Assembly: GCF_000168715.1 (NCBI RefSeq)
Contig: NZ_AASE01000002.1
Coordinates: 177,424-241,423 of the forward strand
Length of the DNA: 64,000 nt
From: Chlorobium ferrooxidans DSM 13031
Lineage (GTDB): Bacteria > Bacteroidota > Chlorobiia > Chlorobiales > Chlorobiaceae
Direction of reading: 5' to 3'
The position numbers and the translations under genes are program-made. Shown in pieces: positions 45,480-54,105 of the stretch (position 1 is its first letter; each line of letters starts with the position of its first letter). The notes below the pieces were generated by a model, which had not been told where the DNA came from, ran no database searches, and worked only from the letters and a program-made list of their open reading frames with translations.

Positions 45480-46499
45480 ATGAATCCCCAAAAATCCGGT
45501 ACAGGCTACTACCAGAACTACCCGCTTCATCTCCTTCTGTTTCTCCTGACGGTGTTTACCACACTCTGGGCAGGGGCATTCTGGAGCGGGCATCCGGTTA
45601 CCGTCAAGAGCACCTTTCCTTTCCTTGACAATCTCGCTTCCGGAACGCAATACTCTCTCTCCCTGCTTCTTTTTTTAAGCGTTCATGAGTTCGGCCATTT
45701 TATCGCCGCTCAGCGTCATCGGGTTATGGCTACACTCCCCTACTACATTCCCCTTCCTCCCCTGCCGTTTATGCTCAGCCTCGGAACCATGGGAGCGGTC
45801 ATAAAAATCAGGGATCGAATGCCGGGAACAAAAGCCCTCTTCGATATCGGAATAACCGGCCCGTTAAGCGGCTTCATTGTCTGTTTCGGACTTCTGCTCT
45901 ATGGTTTTCTGAATCTACCTCCGGCTGATTATATCTATACCATTCACCCCGAGCTCAAGGCATCCCTGACCGTGCACGCCCCGGCGCCGCAGGGGAGCCT
46001 CACGCTTGGAAAAAATCTGCTCTGGATTCTGCTTGAAAAAACGATAGCCCCGAAAGAGCTCCCTCCCATGAGCGAGATGTATCACTATCCCTATCTCTTC
46101 ACCGGATGGCTCGGCTCGCTCGTAACCGCGCTCAACCTTCTTCCCGTTGGACAGCTCGATGGCGGACACATCATCTACGCAATGTTCGGAAGAAAAGGTC
46201 ATGCAACGTCAGCAAGGGGATTTCTCATTTTTATCACTATTCTCGGCTTTCCCTCGCTGCTTGAGCTGCTGCTCTCCCTGCTTAAACCCGAAGCAGTTTC
46301 TCTCATACCGGAGCTGCTTCTCCACTGGTCGTGGTCGGGCTGGATCCTCTGGGCCGTTATTCTTTCACGGCTCATCGGCATGAATCACCCGCCAACGGAA
46401 CACGATGAGCCTCTTTCATTTTCACGTTACTTGATCGGCTGGGTTGCAATTGCCATCTTTCTTTTGACCTTTACCCCGGTACCGTTCGGTATCATCTGA
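45480..46499 (+). CDS. Site-2 protease family M50 metalloprotease
   Basis: A 339-residue polytopic membrane protease that cleaves substrates within the membrane. The zinc site HEFGH is in SVHEFGHFIAAQRH, and the second zinc ligand is the aspartate of NLLPVGQLDGGH. The six to seven hydrophobic segments include FLLTVFTTLWAG and FDIGITGPLSGFIVCFGLLL. The frame is open 33 bases further upstream, but the ATG at 45480 gives a more typical N-terminus. It is followed 20 bp later by folP. Confidence 0.9.
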   Translation: MNPQKSGTGYYQNYPLHLLLFLLTVFTTLWAGAFWSGHPVTVKSTFPFLDNLASGTQYSLSLLLFLSVHEFGHFIAAQRHRVMATLPYYIPLPPLPFMLSLGTMGAVIKIRDRMPGTKALFDIGITGPLSGFIVCFGLLLYGFLNLPPADYIYTIHPELKASLTVHAPAPQGSLTLGKNLLWILLEKTIAPKELPPMSEMYHYPYLFTGWLGSLVTALNLLPVGQLDGGHIIYAMFGRKGHATSARGFLIFITILGFPSLLELLLSLLKPEAVSLIPELLLHWSWSGWILWAVILSRLIGMNHPPTEHDEPLSFSRYLIGWVAIAIFLLTFTPVPFGII

Positions 46500-46519
46500 A
46501 ACACAAGAAGCACTATGTC

Positions 46520-47425
46520 ATGAAGAGCGGAGAAGATGCATCAACAGCATTGCAGATCAACTGCAGGGGCAGATTGCTGGATCTCTCCTCCGGTCCCAAA
46601 ATCATGGGTATCCTGAATACCACGCCCGACTCCTTTTTTGACGGCGGATCATTACATAAAAAGAGCGGGGGGATTGATCTTGACCGGGCACTGGATCACG
46701 CGCTTGAGATGATCCGGGAAGGCGCTTCGATTATCGATATCGGCGGAGAATCTTCACGCCCCGGCGCTGAAAAAATTTCCGTCAGGGAGGAGATCAAGCG
46801 AACCATTCCGCTTATCGAGCTTTTGCAGAGAAAAACCGATGTGCTGATCTCAATTGACACCTACAAAGCCGGGGTTGCTGAAAAAGCGCTTCAGGCCGGC
46901 GCTCATCTGATCAATGATATCTCCGGTTTCACCTTTGATGCCGCTCTTCCGGCGGTTTGCCGCCACTACAGCGCTGCGGTAATTCTGATGCACACTCCCG
47001 TGAAACCGCAATCCATGCTCTGGAGCACCGATACCGGTTCCGACAAGGGCGATATCCTTGCAAGGGTGAGCTGCTTTCTGGAGCAGTCGATTGCTGTTGC
47101 TGAAAAAAATTCGATTCATGACATTATCATCGATCCCGGATTCGGATTCGGAAAAAGTGTTGAGGAGAACTTCCGTCTGCTTGACGGCCTCAGCTCACTC
47201 AAAACGCTCGGGCGGCCTATCCTTGCAGGACTCTCACGAAAATCATTTCTCGGTTATGCCGTCACCCCTGAGGGAGAGGAGATGCTCCCCCCCTCCGAAA
47301 GACTGCCGGCCACAATAACGGCAGATACCATCGCGCTTATCAACGGAGCGAACATCCTCAGGGTTCATGATGTGAAAGAAGCCGCCCAAAGCCTTCGTGT
47401 GCTGGAAGCGATGAAGAGATTTTGA
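46520..47425 (+). CDS. folP: Dihydropteroate synthase
   Basis: A 301-residue TIM-barrel enzyme of folate synthesis, joining 6-hydroxymethyl-dihydropterin pyrophosphate and p-aminobenzoate. The two signatures IMGILNTTPDSFFDGG and IDIGGESSRPGA are intact, followed by LISIDTYKAGVAE, INDISGF and DPGFGFGKSV. The pABA-forming pabB-pabC fusion lies about 7 kb downstream. The end of the gene is followed by a composite repeat. Confidence 0.95.
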   Translation: MKSGEDASTALQINCRGRLLDLSSGPKIMGILNTTPDSFFDGGSLHKKSGGIDLDRALDHALEMIREGASIIDIGGESSRPGAEKISVREEIKRTIPLIELLQRKTDVLISIDTYKAGVAEKALQAGAHLINDISGFTFDAALPAVCRHYSAAVILMHTPVKPQSMLWSTDTGSDKGDILARVSCFLEQSIAVAEKNSIHDIIIDPGFGFGKSVEENFRLLDGLSSLKTLGRPILAGLSRKSFLGYAVTPEGEEMLPPSERLPATITADTIALINGANILRVHDVKEAAQSLRVLEAMKRF

Positions 47426-47479
47426 ATTGTGGATTCTGAATTTTGAATTGGTGTAGGGGCGATCCTGTGCGATCGCCCT
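47423..47479. repeat. Composite AT-rich unit plus GTAGGGGCGATC hairpin
   Basis: TTGTGGATTCTGAATTTTGA is followed by GTAGGGGCGATC...GATCGCCC. The same two modules stand side by side at 54040-54102 in opposite orientation, so they probably form one element. The stem could serve as a terminator for folP. Confidence 0.75.
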
Positions 47480-47522
47480 CTTTGAGAAAGGAGCATCCCT
47501 TTATTCCTCATCGTCCTTGCTG

Positions 47523-47548
47523 TCCCTGAACTCCTTCTGGTCCTTTTT
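47523..47548. repeat. AAGGACnnnAAGGA 9-bp-period repeat (minus strand)
   Basis: On the minus strand this reads AAAAGGACCAGAAGGAGTTC, then AGGGA, a degenerate version of the 9-bp unit seen at 53985-54020 and 58323-58350. It lies between folP and the ORF6N gene. Confidence 0.6.
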
Positions 47549-47556
47549 CCCCGGCG

Positions 47557-48102
47557 TCATTTTTTCTTCTTTTTTATTGTATGCCTGAATTTCAATACTG
47601 CAAAGTTAAGTTCTATTGAGGTTTCAGAATCGCTTGTCTGTAAATCGTCGTCAAAGATCTCTGCAATCAACTCGCCACTTTTTTGCATAAGCGAATTTTG
47701 TTCGGCTTTATCTTTTGCAACAGACAATTCTTTTACACTTCTGGAGAGTTCTCTGATTTTTGAAAAGGTCTCGACAATTGAGATTGTAGCTTGCGTAGCT
47801 TGAGGACTTTTGAGTATAGTGGCAAGCATATAGAGCCCTTTTTCTGTAAATGCAGTTGGCAACTTTACTTTGCCACCTTTTATCGAAGTCGAAAATTTCG
47901 ACTTCAATGCATCCCACTCATTTTTCTCAAGATCCAAAAGGTATCCATCAGGAAACTTGTCAGGGTTATTTTTTACAGCCTCATTTATTCGTTTAACTTC
48001 AACCCCATAAATTTCAGCAACATTGCTATCGAGCAAAACCATTTGCTCCCGTATTTCGATGAGAAGTTCTTTTAAATGCTCAATTTTCACAAGACCGTTC
48101 AT
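47557..48102 (-). CDS. ORF6N/KilA-N-like domain protein
   Basis: A 181-residue protein. The N-terminal part (QMVLLDSNVAEIYGVEVKRIN, PDKFPDGYLLDL, KLPTAFTEKGLYMLATIL) matches the ORF6N domain found in phage antirepressors and in chromosomal copies. The C-terminus ends in a run of lysines. Base composition is much more AT-rich than in the flanking genes, and it is the only minus-strand gene between 42310 and 54105, bordered by repeats on both sides. It was probably acquired horizontally. No neighbouring phage genes are present. Confidence 0.85.
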   Translation of the reverse strand: MNGLVKIEHLKELLIEIREQMVLLDSNVAEIYGVEVKRINEAVKNNPDKFPDGYLLDLEKNEWDALKSKFSTSIKGGKVKLPTAFTEKGLYMLATILKSPQATQATISIVETFSKIRELSRSVKELSVAKDKAEQNSLMQKSGELIAEIFDDDLQTSDSETSIELNFAVLKFRHTIKKKKK

Positions 48103-48514
48103 GCGAATGCAGACTGTATTGGTTATACTCTATATTTACGCCTTTCAGTAAAAAATCGCAAAAAATATTTTACTTATCCATCAAGTACAAACAAAAGAGA
48201 TTTTGAGGTTTGGATTTTGAATTCGACGAAAAGATAATTTCTTCAAACTCCAGAGGAGCGTGATATTGGGAGCCCCCCATGTCATCCAGAACCCACCGTC
48301 ATCCCGAACTGAAAGGAGGGAACTCACTCACGACAATCAGATCCCTCTCTTCGTTCGGGATGACAAAAATGAGAGCGCATTGATATGCTTCATTGTCCCA
48401 TCTCTCCTGTTGGTCCTATTCCCGCATAATCCTTCGAATTCACTGGTATACCGTTTTTTTTCTTACTTTTGATATCTGTGCCTGAATCGAGATTGTCAAA
48501 CCCTCACTGTTCAG
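48103..48514. other. 412-bp gap between the ORF6N gene and smc
   Basis: No gene is supported. The first part is AT-rich and probably carries the promoter of the minus-strand ORF6N gene. It also holds an AT-rich GGATTTTGAATTC unit near 48213 and the 67-bp palindromic element. A partial GTCATCCAGAAC end lies just before that element. The last part should contain the promoter of smc; I cannot name it. Confidence 0.6.
48298..48364. repeat. 67-bp palindromic GTCATCCCGAAC element (copy 2)
   Basis: Bounded by GTCATCCCGAAC and a perfect inverted GTTCGGGATGAC. The inside holds TCACGACAATCAGATC, the reverse complement (one mismatch) of the inner segment of copy 1, then CCTCTCTTCGTTCGGG in the same orientation as copy 1. 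Confidence 0.85.
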
Positions 48515-51500
48515 ATGTACCTTTCCAAAATTGAACTCTTCGGCTTTAAAAGCTTTGCTCACAAGGTCAGAATAAGCTTTGACAAGGGACTTACAGCAAT
48601 TGTCGGCCCCAATGGATGCGGCAAGACCAACGTTGTTGATGCGATGCGCTGGGTTCTCGGCGAACAGAAATCATCCCTGCTCCGATCCGCAAAAATGGAG
48701 AACATTATTTTCAACGGATCGAAAAACCTCAAGCCGCTCAGTCTTACCGAAGTTTCCATCACCGTTGAGAACACAAAAAATGTGCTCCCGATCGAGTATA
48801 CCGAAGTGACCGTCACCCGCCGTCTGTACCGGAGTGGAGAGAGTGAGTTCCTGTTAAACCAGGTCCCCTGCCGCCTCAAGGATATTCTCGACCTTTTCAC
48901 CGATACCGGCATGGGCAGTGATGCCTATTCGGTTATCGAGCTGAAGATGATTGAAGAGATCATCAGCAATAAAAGCGAGGAGCGGCTCAAGCTTTTTGAA
49001 GAGGCCGCAGGTATTACCCGTTACAAACAGCGCAGAAAACAGACATTCAAACTGCTTGAAAGCGCATCACGTGACCTCTCAAGGGTGGATGATGTGCTGG
49101 CTGAAGTTGAAAAAAAGGTACGGAGCCTGAAACTCCAGGTCAGAAAAGCTGAGAAACTGCGGGAACTGAAAAAGGAGATTCGCGAGCTTGATCTGGCTCT
49201 CTCATGGCTTTCCATGGAGGAGTTACGCGAAAAGCTTGAGCCCATGCGGCAACGGATCAGGGAGGAGGAGCTGCGGAATCATGAGTGTACAGCAAAAATC
49301 GCCACTGAAGACAGCATTACCCAGGAGCGTGAACTGGGGCTGCTTCAGGAAGAGACCACGCTCTCTGAAACACAGAAATCGCTCAACGAGCGGAATCAGC
49401 AGATTCACCTGCTTGAAAAACAGCTCCTCCAGCATGAAGAGCATCAAAAAAATCTGGTATCGGTCATAGCCCGGACAGCCGCAATCATCACTGAAAAAGA
49501 GCAGAGTATCAGTGAACAGGAGCAGCTCAAAAACGAGCTGCTGCAGCAGAGCGTCCCCTGTGAAGAGAGCTGTTCCGAACTCTACGATGCATTTAAAAGC
49601 CTGGCTGATGAGCACGACCGGCTTGACAGGACACTGCGCCGGGAGAGGGATGAACTTTCGAGGGAACGAAGAAGAAGTGCAGAACAGCAGAGTGCCGACA
49701 ATCAGCTTGCCCTGACGAAACGAAGCCTCGAATCAAAAAAAGAGCATCTGCGCACCTCGGTTGAGCGGCTTGAAACAAAAAAAGTGACCATTCTGCAAAA
49801 ACTGGCAGAAGCGGCCGAAAGTGACCACCGGCTTTCAGAAGAGATTAACCGCAAACAGAACGAACTTGGCGAAGCAAAAACACGCGAGAGCCTTCTTCTG
49901 GAGCACCGCGAGAGCATAAATGCACGGATTGAAGAAAAAAGAGAGGCTCTTCTGCTCCGCCGGTACGGGCGCGACAAACTGCATAACCGTATTCTGCTTG
50001 CCAATTCCGTGCTGGATAACTTTGAAGGGATGCCTGAAGGGCTCGCATTCCTTGAAAAGCAGAAAAACGGTACAACCGGCCTTGGCTGCATCTCCGATCT
50101 TCTCTCTCTTGACGACCGTTACCGCAAAGCAGTCAATGCCGCGCTTGGCGAAAGCATGAACTACTATGTCTGCCGCTCGCTCAGTGAGGCCAGGGAGGGA
50201 ATTGCAAACCTTACAAAATCAGACAAGGGTAAAGTTCATTTTCTGGTCCTTGATCTTGTTGACGGTTCCGCCGCCGGTGAGTACAAAGCACTCAACGGCG
50301 CAGAAAAAACACTCGACGTTATCGACTGTCCGCCGGAGCTGCAGGCCGCTCTCTGCCTCGCACTGGGAAAAAGCTACATCACCGAGAGCCTCCAGGAGGC
50401 CGAAACCCTTGCCCTGCAGCATCCTGACTGCTCATTCGTCACGCTTGAGGGGGAAAAATTCAGCGGCAGCGGGGTCCTCTTCGGCGGAAGCTCAAAAAAC
50501 AGCGAAGGGTTGCGTTTAGGTAAAAAATCGGAACGTGAACGGTTGCAAAAAGAGGTTGCCGCAATTGAGAAAACCATTCAGAAGGAGGAGGAGAGTCTCC
50601 GGATTCTGCGCGAGGAGCTCGGCTCAATAAAAACGGCGGAACAGCGCCGCGACATTGAGCGGCTTGAGTCAGAGCTCGGAGCACTTGAAAAACGGGCTGC
50701 CCGGATTGACGCCGAAAAAAACGGAATGAAACAGGAGTCAGAACAGACCGGGCGTGAAATCGAGTCACTCATCCAGCAGAAAAACAGTTGCGACACTGAA
50801 CTGCAAAAGCTGCTGCCTTCAATCACCGATAGTGAAGCGAAAGGGCGGCTTATCAGAGATACTATCCGGAAACTGCAGGAGAGCCTTACCTCGTTTGAAA
50901 ACCGCTACCATGAGCTTGGCAGGGATGTCCAGACCCGCCAGAGCCGTTATAAGGACGGGCTGCTCGAACTTGAAAAGCTCAAGCTGAACATTGCTGCTGC
51001 CGACCAGAGACTTACGACGCTGCATGACGAGATCAGCAGGATGAGGGCCGAAAAGGAGAGTTCTGAAAAAGAGATAAGCCGGGGCTCCGGCGCATCCTTG
51101 CAAATCAGGGAAAAGCTCGACTCGCTGCGCATTCTTTCCGCCGAAGAGCAGAAACGGCTCAACGAGCTTGAATCGGCATACAGGGAACGCCAGGCACAGC
51201 ATCATGAGACCCTTGGCCAGCTGAGGGATCTTCGCCGGAAACATGAAGTAGGCATGCAGCTCCTCTCGGCACTTTTACAGGAACGCTCACAGCTCGATCA
51301 ATCACTTGACCACCTCTTCACTGCCGTGCAGCTGAAACATGATTGTGATCTTGCCATCATGAGTCCACCGGCCATTGACAACTCATTTGACCGTAAAAAA
51401 GCGGCAGAAAAACTTGAACAGCTTCTGCGGCAACGGGAACAGTTCGGAGCCGTCAATGAGCTTGCGCTTGAAGAGTATGAAACCGAGAAAGAGCGATTTG

Positions 51501-52051
51501 ACTTCCTGACCGAGCAGAAGGAGGATCTGCTCAGCGCTGAAACACAGCTTCGCACAACCATCGATGAGATCAACAAGACCGCCCTTGAGAAATTCGAAGC
51601 AACCTGGCGGGAAGTGCGGAAAAACTTTATCACGATTTTTCATGAGCTCTTTGATCCCGAAGATGAAGTGGATCTGATCATGCATGCCGGTGAAGACCCT
51701 CTTGAAGCTCATATCGAAATTGTGGCCAAACCAAGAGGCAAAAAACCGCTCTCGATCGAACAGCTCAGCGGAGGAGAGAAAGCCTTGACCGCCCTTTCAC
51801 TCCTGTTTGCCATCTATCTGGTCAAACCGAGTCCGTTCTGCATTCTTGACGAAGTGGATGCTCCGCTGGATGATGCAAATGTCGGAAGGTTCATTAAACT
51901 CCTGAAAAAATTTGAGAATAACACCCAATTTATTATTGTTACGCACAACAAAAAAACCATGGCTTCATGTCAGGCTCTTTACGGGGTCACCATGGAAGAG
52001 GAAGGGGTATCAAAACTGATTCCCGTCCGGCTGGAAAATATCAGAAACTGA
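48515..52051 (+). CDS. smc: Chromosome segregation ATPase SMC
   Basis: A 1178-residue SMC protein that compacts and separates chromosomes with ScpA and ScpB. Walker A is G31-PNGCGKT-38, and long coiled coils span about residues 165-500 and 665-1000. A hinge lies around residues 505-650 (GTTGLGCISDLL, with a GSGVLFGGSS region). The C-terminal lobe has the signature QLSGGEKALTAL near residue 1084 and Walker B PFCILDEVDAPLDDAN. Its partner scpB is in this window near 63 kb; scpA is not seen. Confidence 0.96.
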   Translation: MYLSKIELFGFKSFAHKVRISFDKGLTAIVGPNGCGKTNVVDAMRWVLGEQKSSLLRSAKMENIIFNGSKNLKPLSLTEVSITVENTKNVLPIEYTEVTVTRRLYRSGESEFLLNQVPCRLKDILDLFTDTGMGSDAYSVIELKMIEEIISNKSEERLKLFEEAAGITRYKQRRKQTFKLLESASRDLSRVDDVLAEVEKKVRSLKLQVRKAEKLRELKKEIRELDLALSWLSMEELREKLEPMRQRIREEELRNHECTAKIATEDSITQERELGLLQEETTLSETQKSLNERNQQIHLLEKQLLQHEEHQKNLVSVIARTAAIITEKEQSISEQEQLKNELLQQSVPCEESCSELYDAFKSLADEHDRLDRTLRRERDELSRERRRSAEQQSADNQLALTKRSLESKKEHLRTSVERLETKKVTILQKLAEAAESDHRLSEEINRKQNELGEAKTRESLLLEHRESINARIEEKREALLLRRYGRDKLHNRILLANSVLDNFEGMPEGLAFLEKQKNGTTGLGCISDLLSLDDRYRKAVNAALGESMNYYVCRSLSEAREGIANLTKSDKGKVHFLVLDLVDGSAAGEYKALNGAEKTLDVIDCPPELQAALCLALGKSYITESLQEAETLALQHPDCSFVTLEGEKFSGSGVLFGGSSKNSEGLRLGKKSERERLQKEVAAIEKTIQKEEESLRILREELGSIKTAEQRRDIERLESELGALEKRAARIDAEKNGMKQESEQTGREIESLIQQKNSCDTELQKLLPSITDSEAKGRLIRDTIRKLQESLTSFENRYHELGRDVQTRQSRYKDGLLELEKLKLNIAAADQRLTTLHDEISRMRAEKESSEKEISRGSGASLQIREKLDSLRILSAEEQKRLNELESAYRERQAQHHETLGQLRDLRRKHEVGMQLLSALLQERSQLDQSLDHLFTAVQLKHDCDLAIMSPPAIDNSFDRKKAAEKLEQLLRQREQFGAVNELALEEYETEKERFDFLTEQKEDLLSAETQLRTTIDEINKTALEKFEATWREVRKNFITIFHELFDPEDEVDLIMHAGEDPLEAHIEIVAKPRGKKPLSIEQLSGGEKALTALSLLFAIYLVKPSPFCILDEVDAPLDDANVGRFIKLLKKFENNTQFIIVTHNKKTMASCQALYGVTMEEEGVSKLIPVRLENIRN

Positions 52052-52070
52052 AGAAGCCCGGGAAAAGGAG

Positions 52071-52772
52071 ATGCTCAAGAAACTGGTGTTATTTGACATT
52101 GACGGAACGCTGCTATCGGTAGGCAAGATCAACCGGAGTGTGCTTGGTGATGCGCTTAAAGAGGTATACGGCACTGAAGGAAGTACCGGTACGCATAACT
52201 TTGCCGGCAAGATGGACAGTGTCATTATGTATGAAGTACTGCAGAGTGCCGGACTGAGCGAAGAGGATATTGCAGGGAAGTTTGAGCTGGCAAAGGCAAC
52301 CTATATCGAGATGTTCAGGGATCTGGCCAAACCTGAAGATGTCACCCTGATGGAGGGAGTCCGGGAGCTGCTCGATGAGCTTTCGGTCCGATCAGAACTG
52401 ATGCTTGGTCTTCTGACCGGAAATTTTGAGGAATCGGGACGCCACAAGCTGCGCCTCCCCTTTATAGACCACTATTTTCCGTTCGGAGCATTTGCCGATG
52501 ACGCAAAAAGCCGTAACGCCCTGCCTCCGGTCGCCGTTGAAAAGGCTTACCGGATGACAGGACGGAGGTTTTCAGAGGATGAAGTCATCATTATCGGCGA
52601 TACGGAACATGACATTGCCTGCGCCAGGGCGCATCATGCAAAGTCAATTGCTGTAGCCACCGGAACCTATTCAGCAGGTGAACTGAAAAAACACAAACCG
52701 GATGTGGTACTGGAAAACTTATGCCAGACCGATCTTGTTATCAGTGAGATACTCCGAACAAAAATCAACTAA
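52071..52772 (+). CDS. HAD-family phosphatase (phosphoglycolate phosphatase-like)
   Basis: A 233-residue HAD hydrolase. Motif I is [11 protein letters not shown], motif II is in [12 protein letters not shown], and motif III/IV is [15 protein letters not shown]. The four-helix cap lies between residues about 20 and 95. The motif arrangement resembles Gph-like phosphatases of the beta-phosphoglucomutase branch. It lies 19 bp after smc and 10 bp before nusB, so the three are probably one operon. Confidence 0.88.
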   Translation: MLKKLVLFDIDGTLLSVGKINRSVLGDALKEVYGTEGSTGTHNFAGKMDSVIMYEVLQSAGLSEEDIAGKFELAKATYIEMFRDLAKPEDVTLMEGVRELLDELSVRSELMLGLLTGNFEESGRHKLRLPFIDHYFPFGAFADDAKSRNALPPVAVEKAYRMTGRRFSEDEVIIIGDTEHDIACARAHHAKSIAVATGTYSAGELKKHKPDVVLENLCQTDLVISEILRTKIN

Positions 52773-52782
52773 TTGCTCTTTT

Positions 52783-53277
52783 ATGAAGACCTACCGTCGA
52801 CAAATCCGTGAAAAGATTTTACAGGCACTCTATACCATAGAAATCAGAGAGACCGATATAGACTCTGCTGCCGGATGGCTTTTAACGCAGGAGATCCTTG
52901 ATGATGCCAACGCCATGAAATTTTTCAATCTGCTCCTGAAAAGCATCAAGGAGAACCGCGAGGAGATTGACCGCTATATTGCCAAGCATACCTTTAACTG
53001 GGATATGAGCCGTATTGCTATCATCGACAAGAACATTCTGCGCATGGCTCTTGCTGAAATCCTCTACTGCGAGGATATTCCACCCAAAGTTTCGATCAAT
53101 GAAGCGATCGAAATCGCAAAAAAATTCACCAGCACTGACAAAAGCAGCAAGTTTGTCAACGGGATTCTTGACGCCATCTTCAATGAGCTGAAAGCCGAAG
53201 GAAAAGTCCATAAAAACGGACGGGGACTTATCGACCACTCAACCGCCAAAGTTCAGAAACCGGAGATCGAGAGCTGA
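52783..53277 (+). CDS. nusB: Transcription antitermination factor NusB
   Basis: A 164-residue all-helical RNA-binding protein used in rRNA antitermination. The N-terminal [17 protein letters not shown], the central [22 protein letters not shown] and the C-terminal [29 protein letters not shown] segments are diagnostic. The frame extends upstream into the HAD gene, but the ATG at 52783 is the natural start. The C-terminal tail is polar and slightly longer than usual. Confidence 0.93.
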   Translation: MKTYRRQIREKILQALYTIEIRETDIDSAAGWLLTQEILDDANAMKFFNLLLKSIKENREEIDRYIAKHTFNWDMSRIAIIDKNILRMALAEILYCEDIPPKVSINEAIEIAKKFTSTDKSSKFVNGILDAIFNELKAEGKVHKNGRGLIDHSTAKVQKPEIES

Positions 53278-53290
53278 CAGGAGCGGAGAA

Positions 53291-53335
53291 GGGGACGTTC
53301 ATGATTTACTGTACTTATGAAAGATTTTGGTTTTG
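53291..53335. repeat. Mosaic repeat: GGACGTTCATGATTTACTGT unit (copy 2)
   Basis: Starts GGGGACGTTCATGATTTACT and continues identical to copy 1 at 34229 through ACTTATG. It is followed by AAGATTTTGGTTTTG, the same order of modules as in copy 1. It fills the gap between nusB and nth. Confidence 0.8.
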
Positions 53336-53348
53336 AAAGTTGACCTGT

Positions 53349-53984
53349 ATGACCCCTAAAGAAAAAATCGTCCTGCTGAAAGAGGTGCTTGGAAGCAGAT
53401 ACCCGAACCCGAAAAGCGAACTCAACTACGAAAACCCCTTTCAGTTGCTGATCGCGACAATCCTTGCCGCCCAGTCAACCGACCGGCAGGTCAACGTCAT
53501 TACCCGTGAACTGTTCAAGGTTGCTCCGGATGCCAACTCGCTGAGCCGCATGGAGCTGGATGAGGTTAAAAACCTTGTCCGCTCTATCAACTATTTCAAC
53601 AACAAGGCAAAAAACATCCTTGAAGTCAGCAGAATTCTGGTCAACGAATACGAAGGCAGAGTTCCTGACAGAAGAGCTGCGCTTGAAAGCCTTCCCGGAG
53701 TAGGAAGAAAAACCGCCAACGTTGTGCTGAGCAATGCCTTCCGCCAGCCGGTCATGCCGGTTGATACCCATGTTCACCGGGTTTCAAACAGAATCGGAGT
53801 GGTAAAGACAGGGAAAGTGGAAGAGACTGAAACCGAACTGATGAAAATCATCCCCGAAGCGTGGGTTATTGACTTTCATCACTATCTCCTGCTGCACGGA
53901 CGCTACACCTGCAAGGCAAAAAAACCCGAATGCCAAAACTGCCCGCTCTCCTTTGTGTGCGATTACGCTCAATTGCACAGCTAA
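53349..53984 (+). CDS. nth: Endonuclease III
   Basis: A 211-residue DNA glycosylase/AP lyase that removes oxidised pyrimidines. The helix-hairpin-helix LPGVGRKTANVVLS includes the catalytic lysine, and the aspartate is in MPVDTHVHRVSNR. The C-terminal 4Fe-4S set C-x6-C-x2-C-x5-C (CKAKKPECQNCPLSFVC) is complete. A TTG nine bases upstream is also open, but the ATG is preferred. A repeat sits just before the start. Confidence 0.95.
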   Translation: MTPKEKIVLLKEVLGSRYPNPKSELNYENPFQLLIATILAAQSTDRQVNVITRELFKVAPDANSLSRMELDEVKNLVRSINYFNNKAKNILEVSRILVNEYEGRVPDRRAALESLPGVGRKTANVVLSNAFRQPVMPVDTHVHRVSNRIGVVKTGKVEETETELMKIIPEAWVIDFHHYLLLHGRYTCKAKKPECQNCPLSFVCDYAQLHS

Positions 53985-54020
53985 AAGGACTTAAAGGACT
54001 ACAGGGACTACAAGGATGAA
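53985..54020 (+). repeat. Four 9-bp tandem units AAGGACTTA-type
   Basis: AAGGACTTA, AAGGACTAC, AGGGACTAC and AAGGATGAA follow each other directly after the nth stop codon. Related minus-strand copies lie at 47523-47548 and 58323-58350. Confidence 0.75.
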
Positions 54021-54039
54021 GAGAAATTTTATCCCGGAA

Positions 54040-54102
54040 GGGCGAACACGCAGGTTCGCCCCTACAATTCAATCCAAAATTCAGCATTCAAAATCCATAA
54101 TC
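54040..54102. repeat. Composite GGGCGAAC hairpin plus AT-rich unit
   Basis: GGGCGAACACGCAGGTTCGC followed by CCCTAC forms a stem, then CAATTCAATCCAAAATTCAG continues as the AT-rich unit. This is the mirror image of the composite at 47423-47479. It stands between nth and a convergent hypothetical gene, where it may terminate both. Confidence 0.75.
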
Positions 54103-54105
54103 TCT

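Noticed and set aside
48515..52051. Long minus-strand frames inside smc
   Set aside because: They are antisense shadows rich in serine and arginine, a usual product of coiled-coil coding sequence.
47453..54065. The GTAGGGGCGA hairpins as CRISPR repeats
   Set aside because: Copies are single, kilobases apart, in both orientations and without regular spacers.
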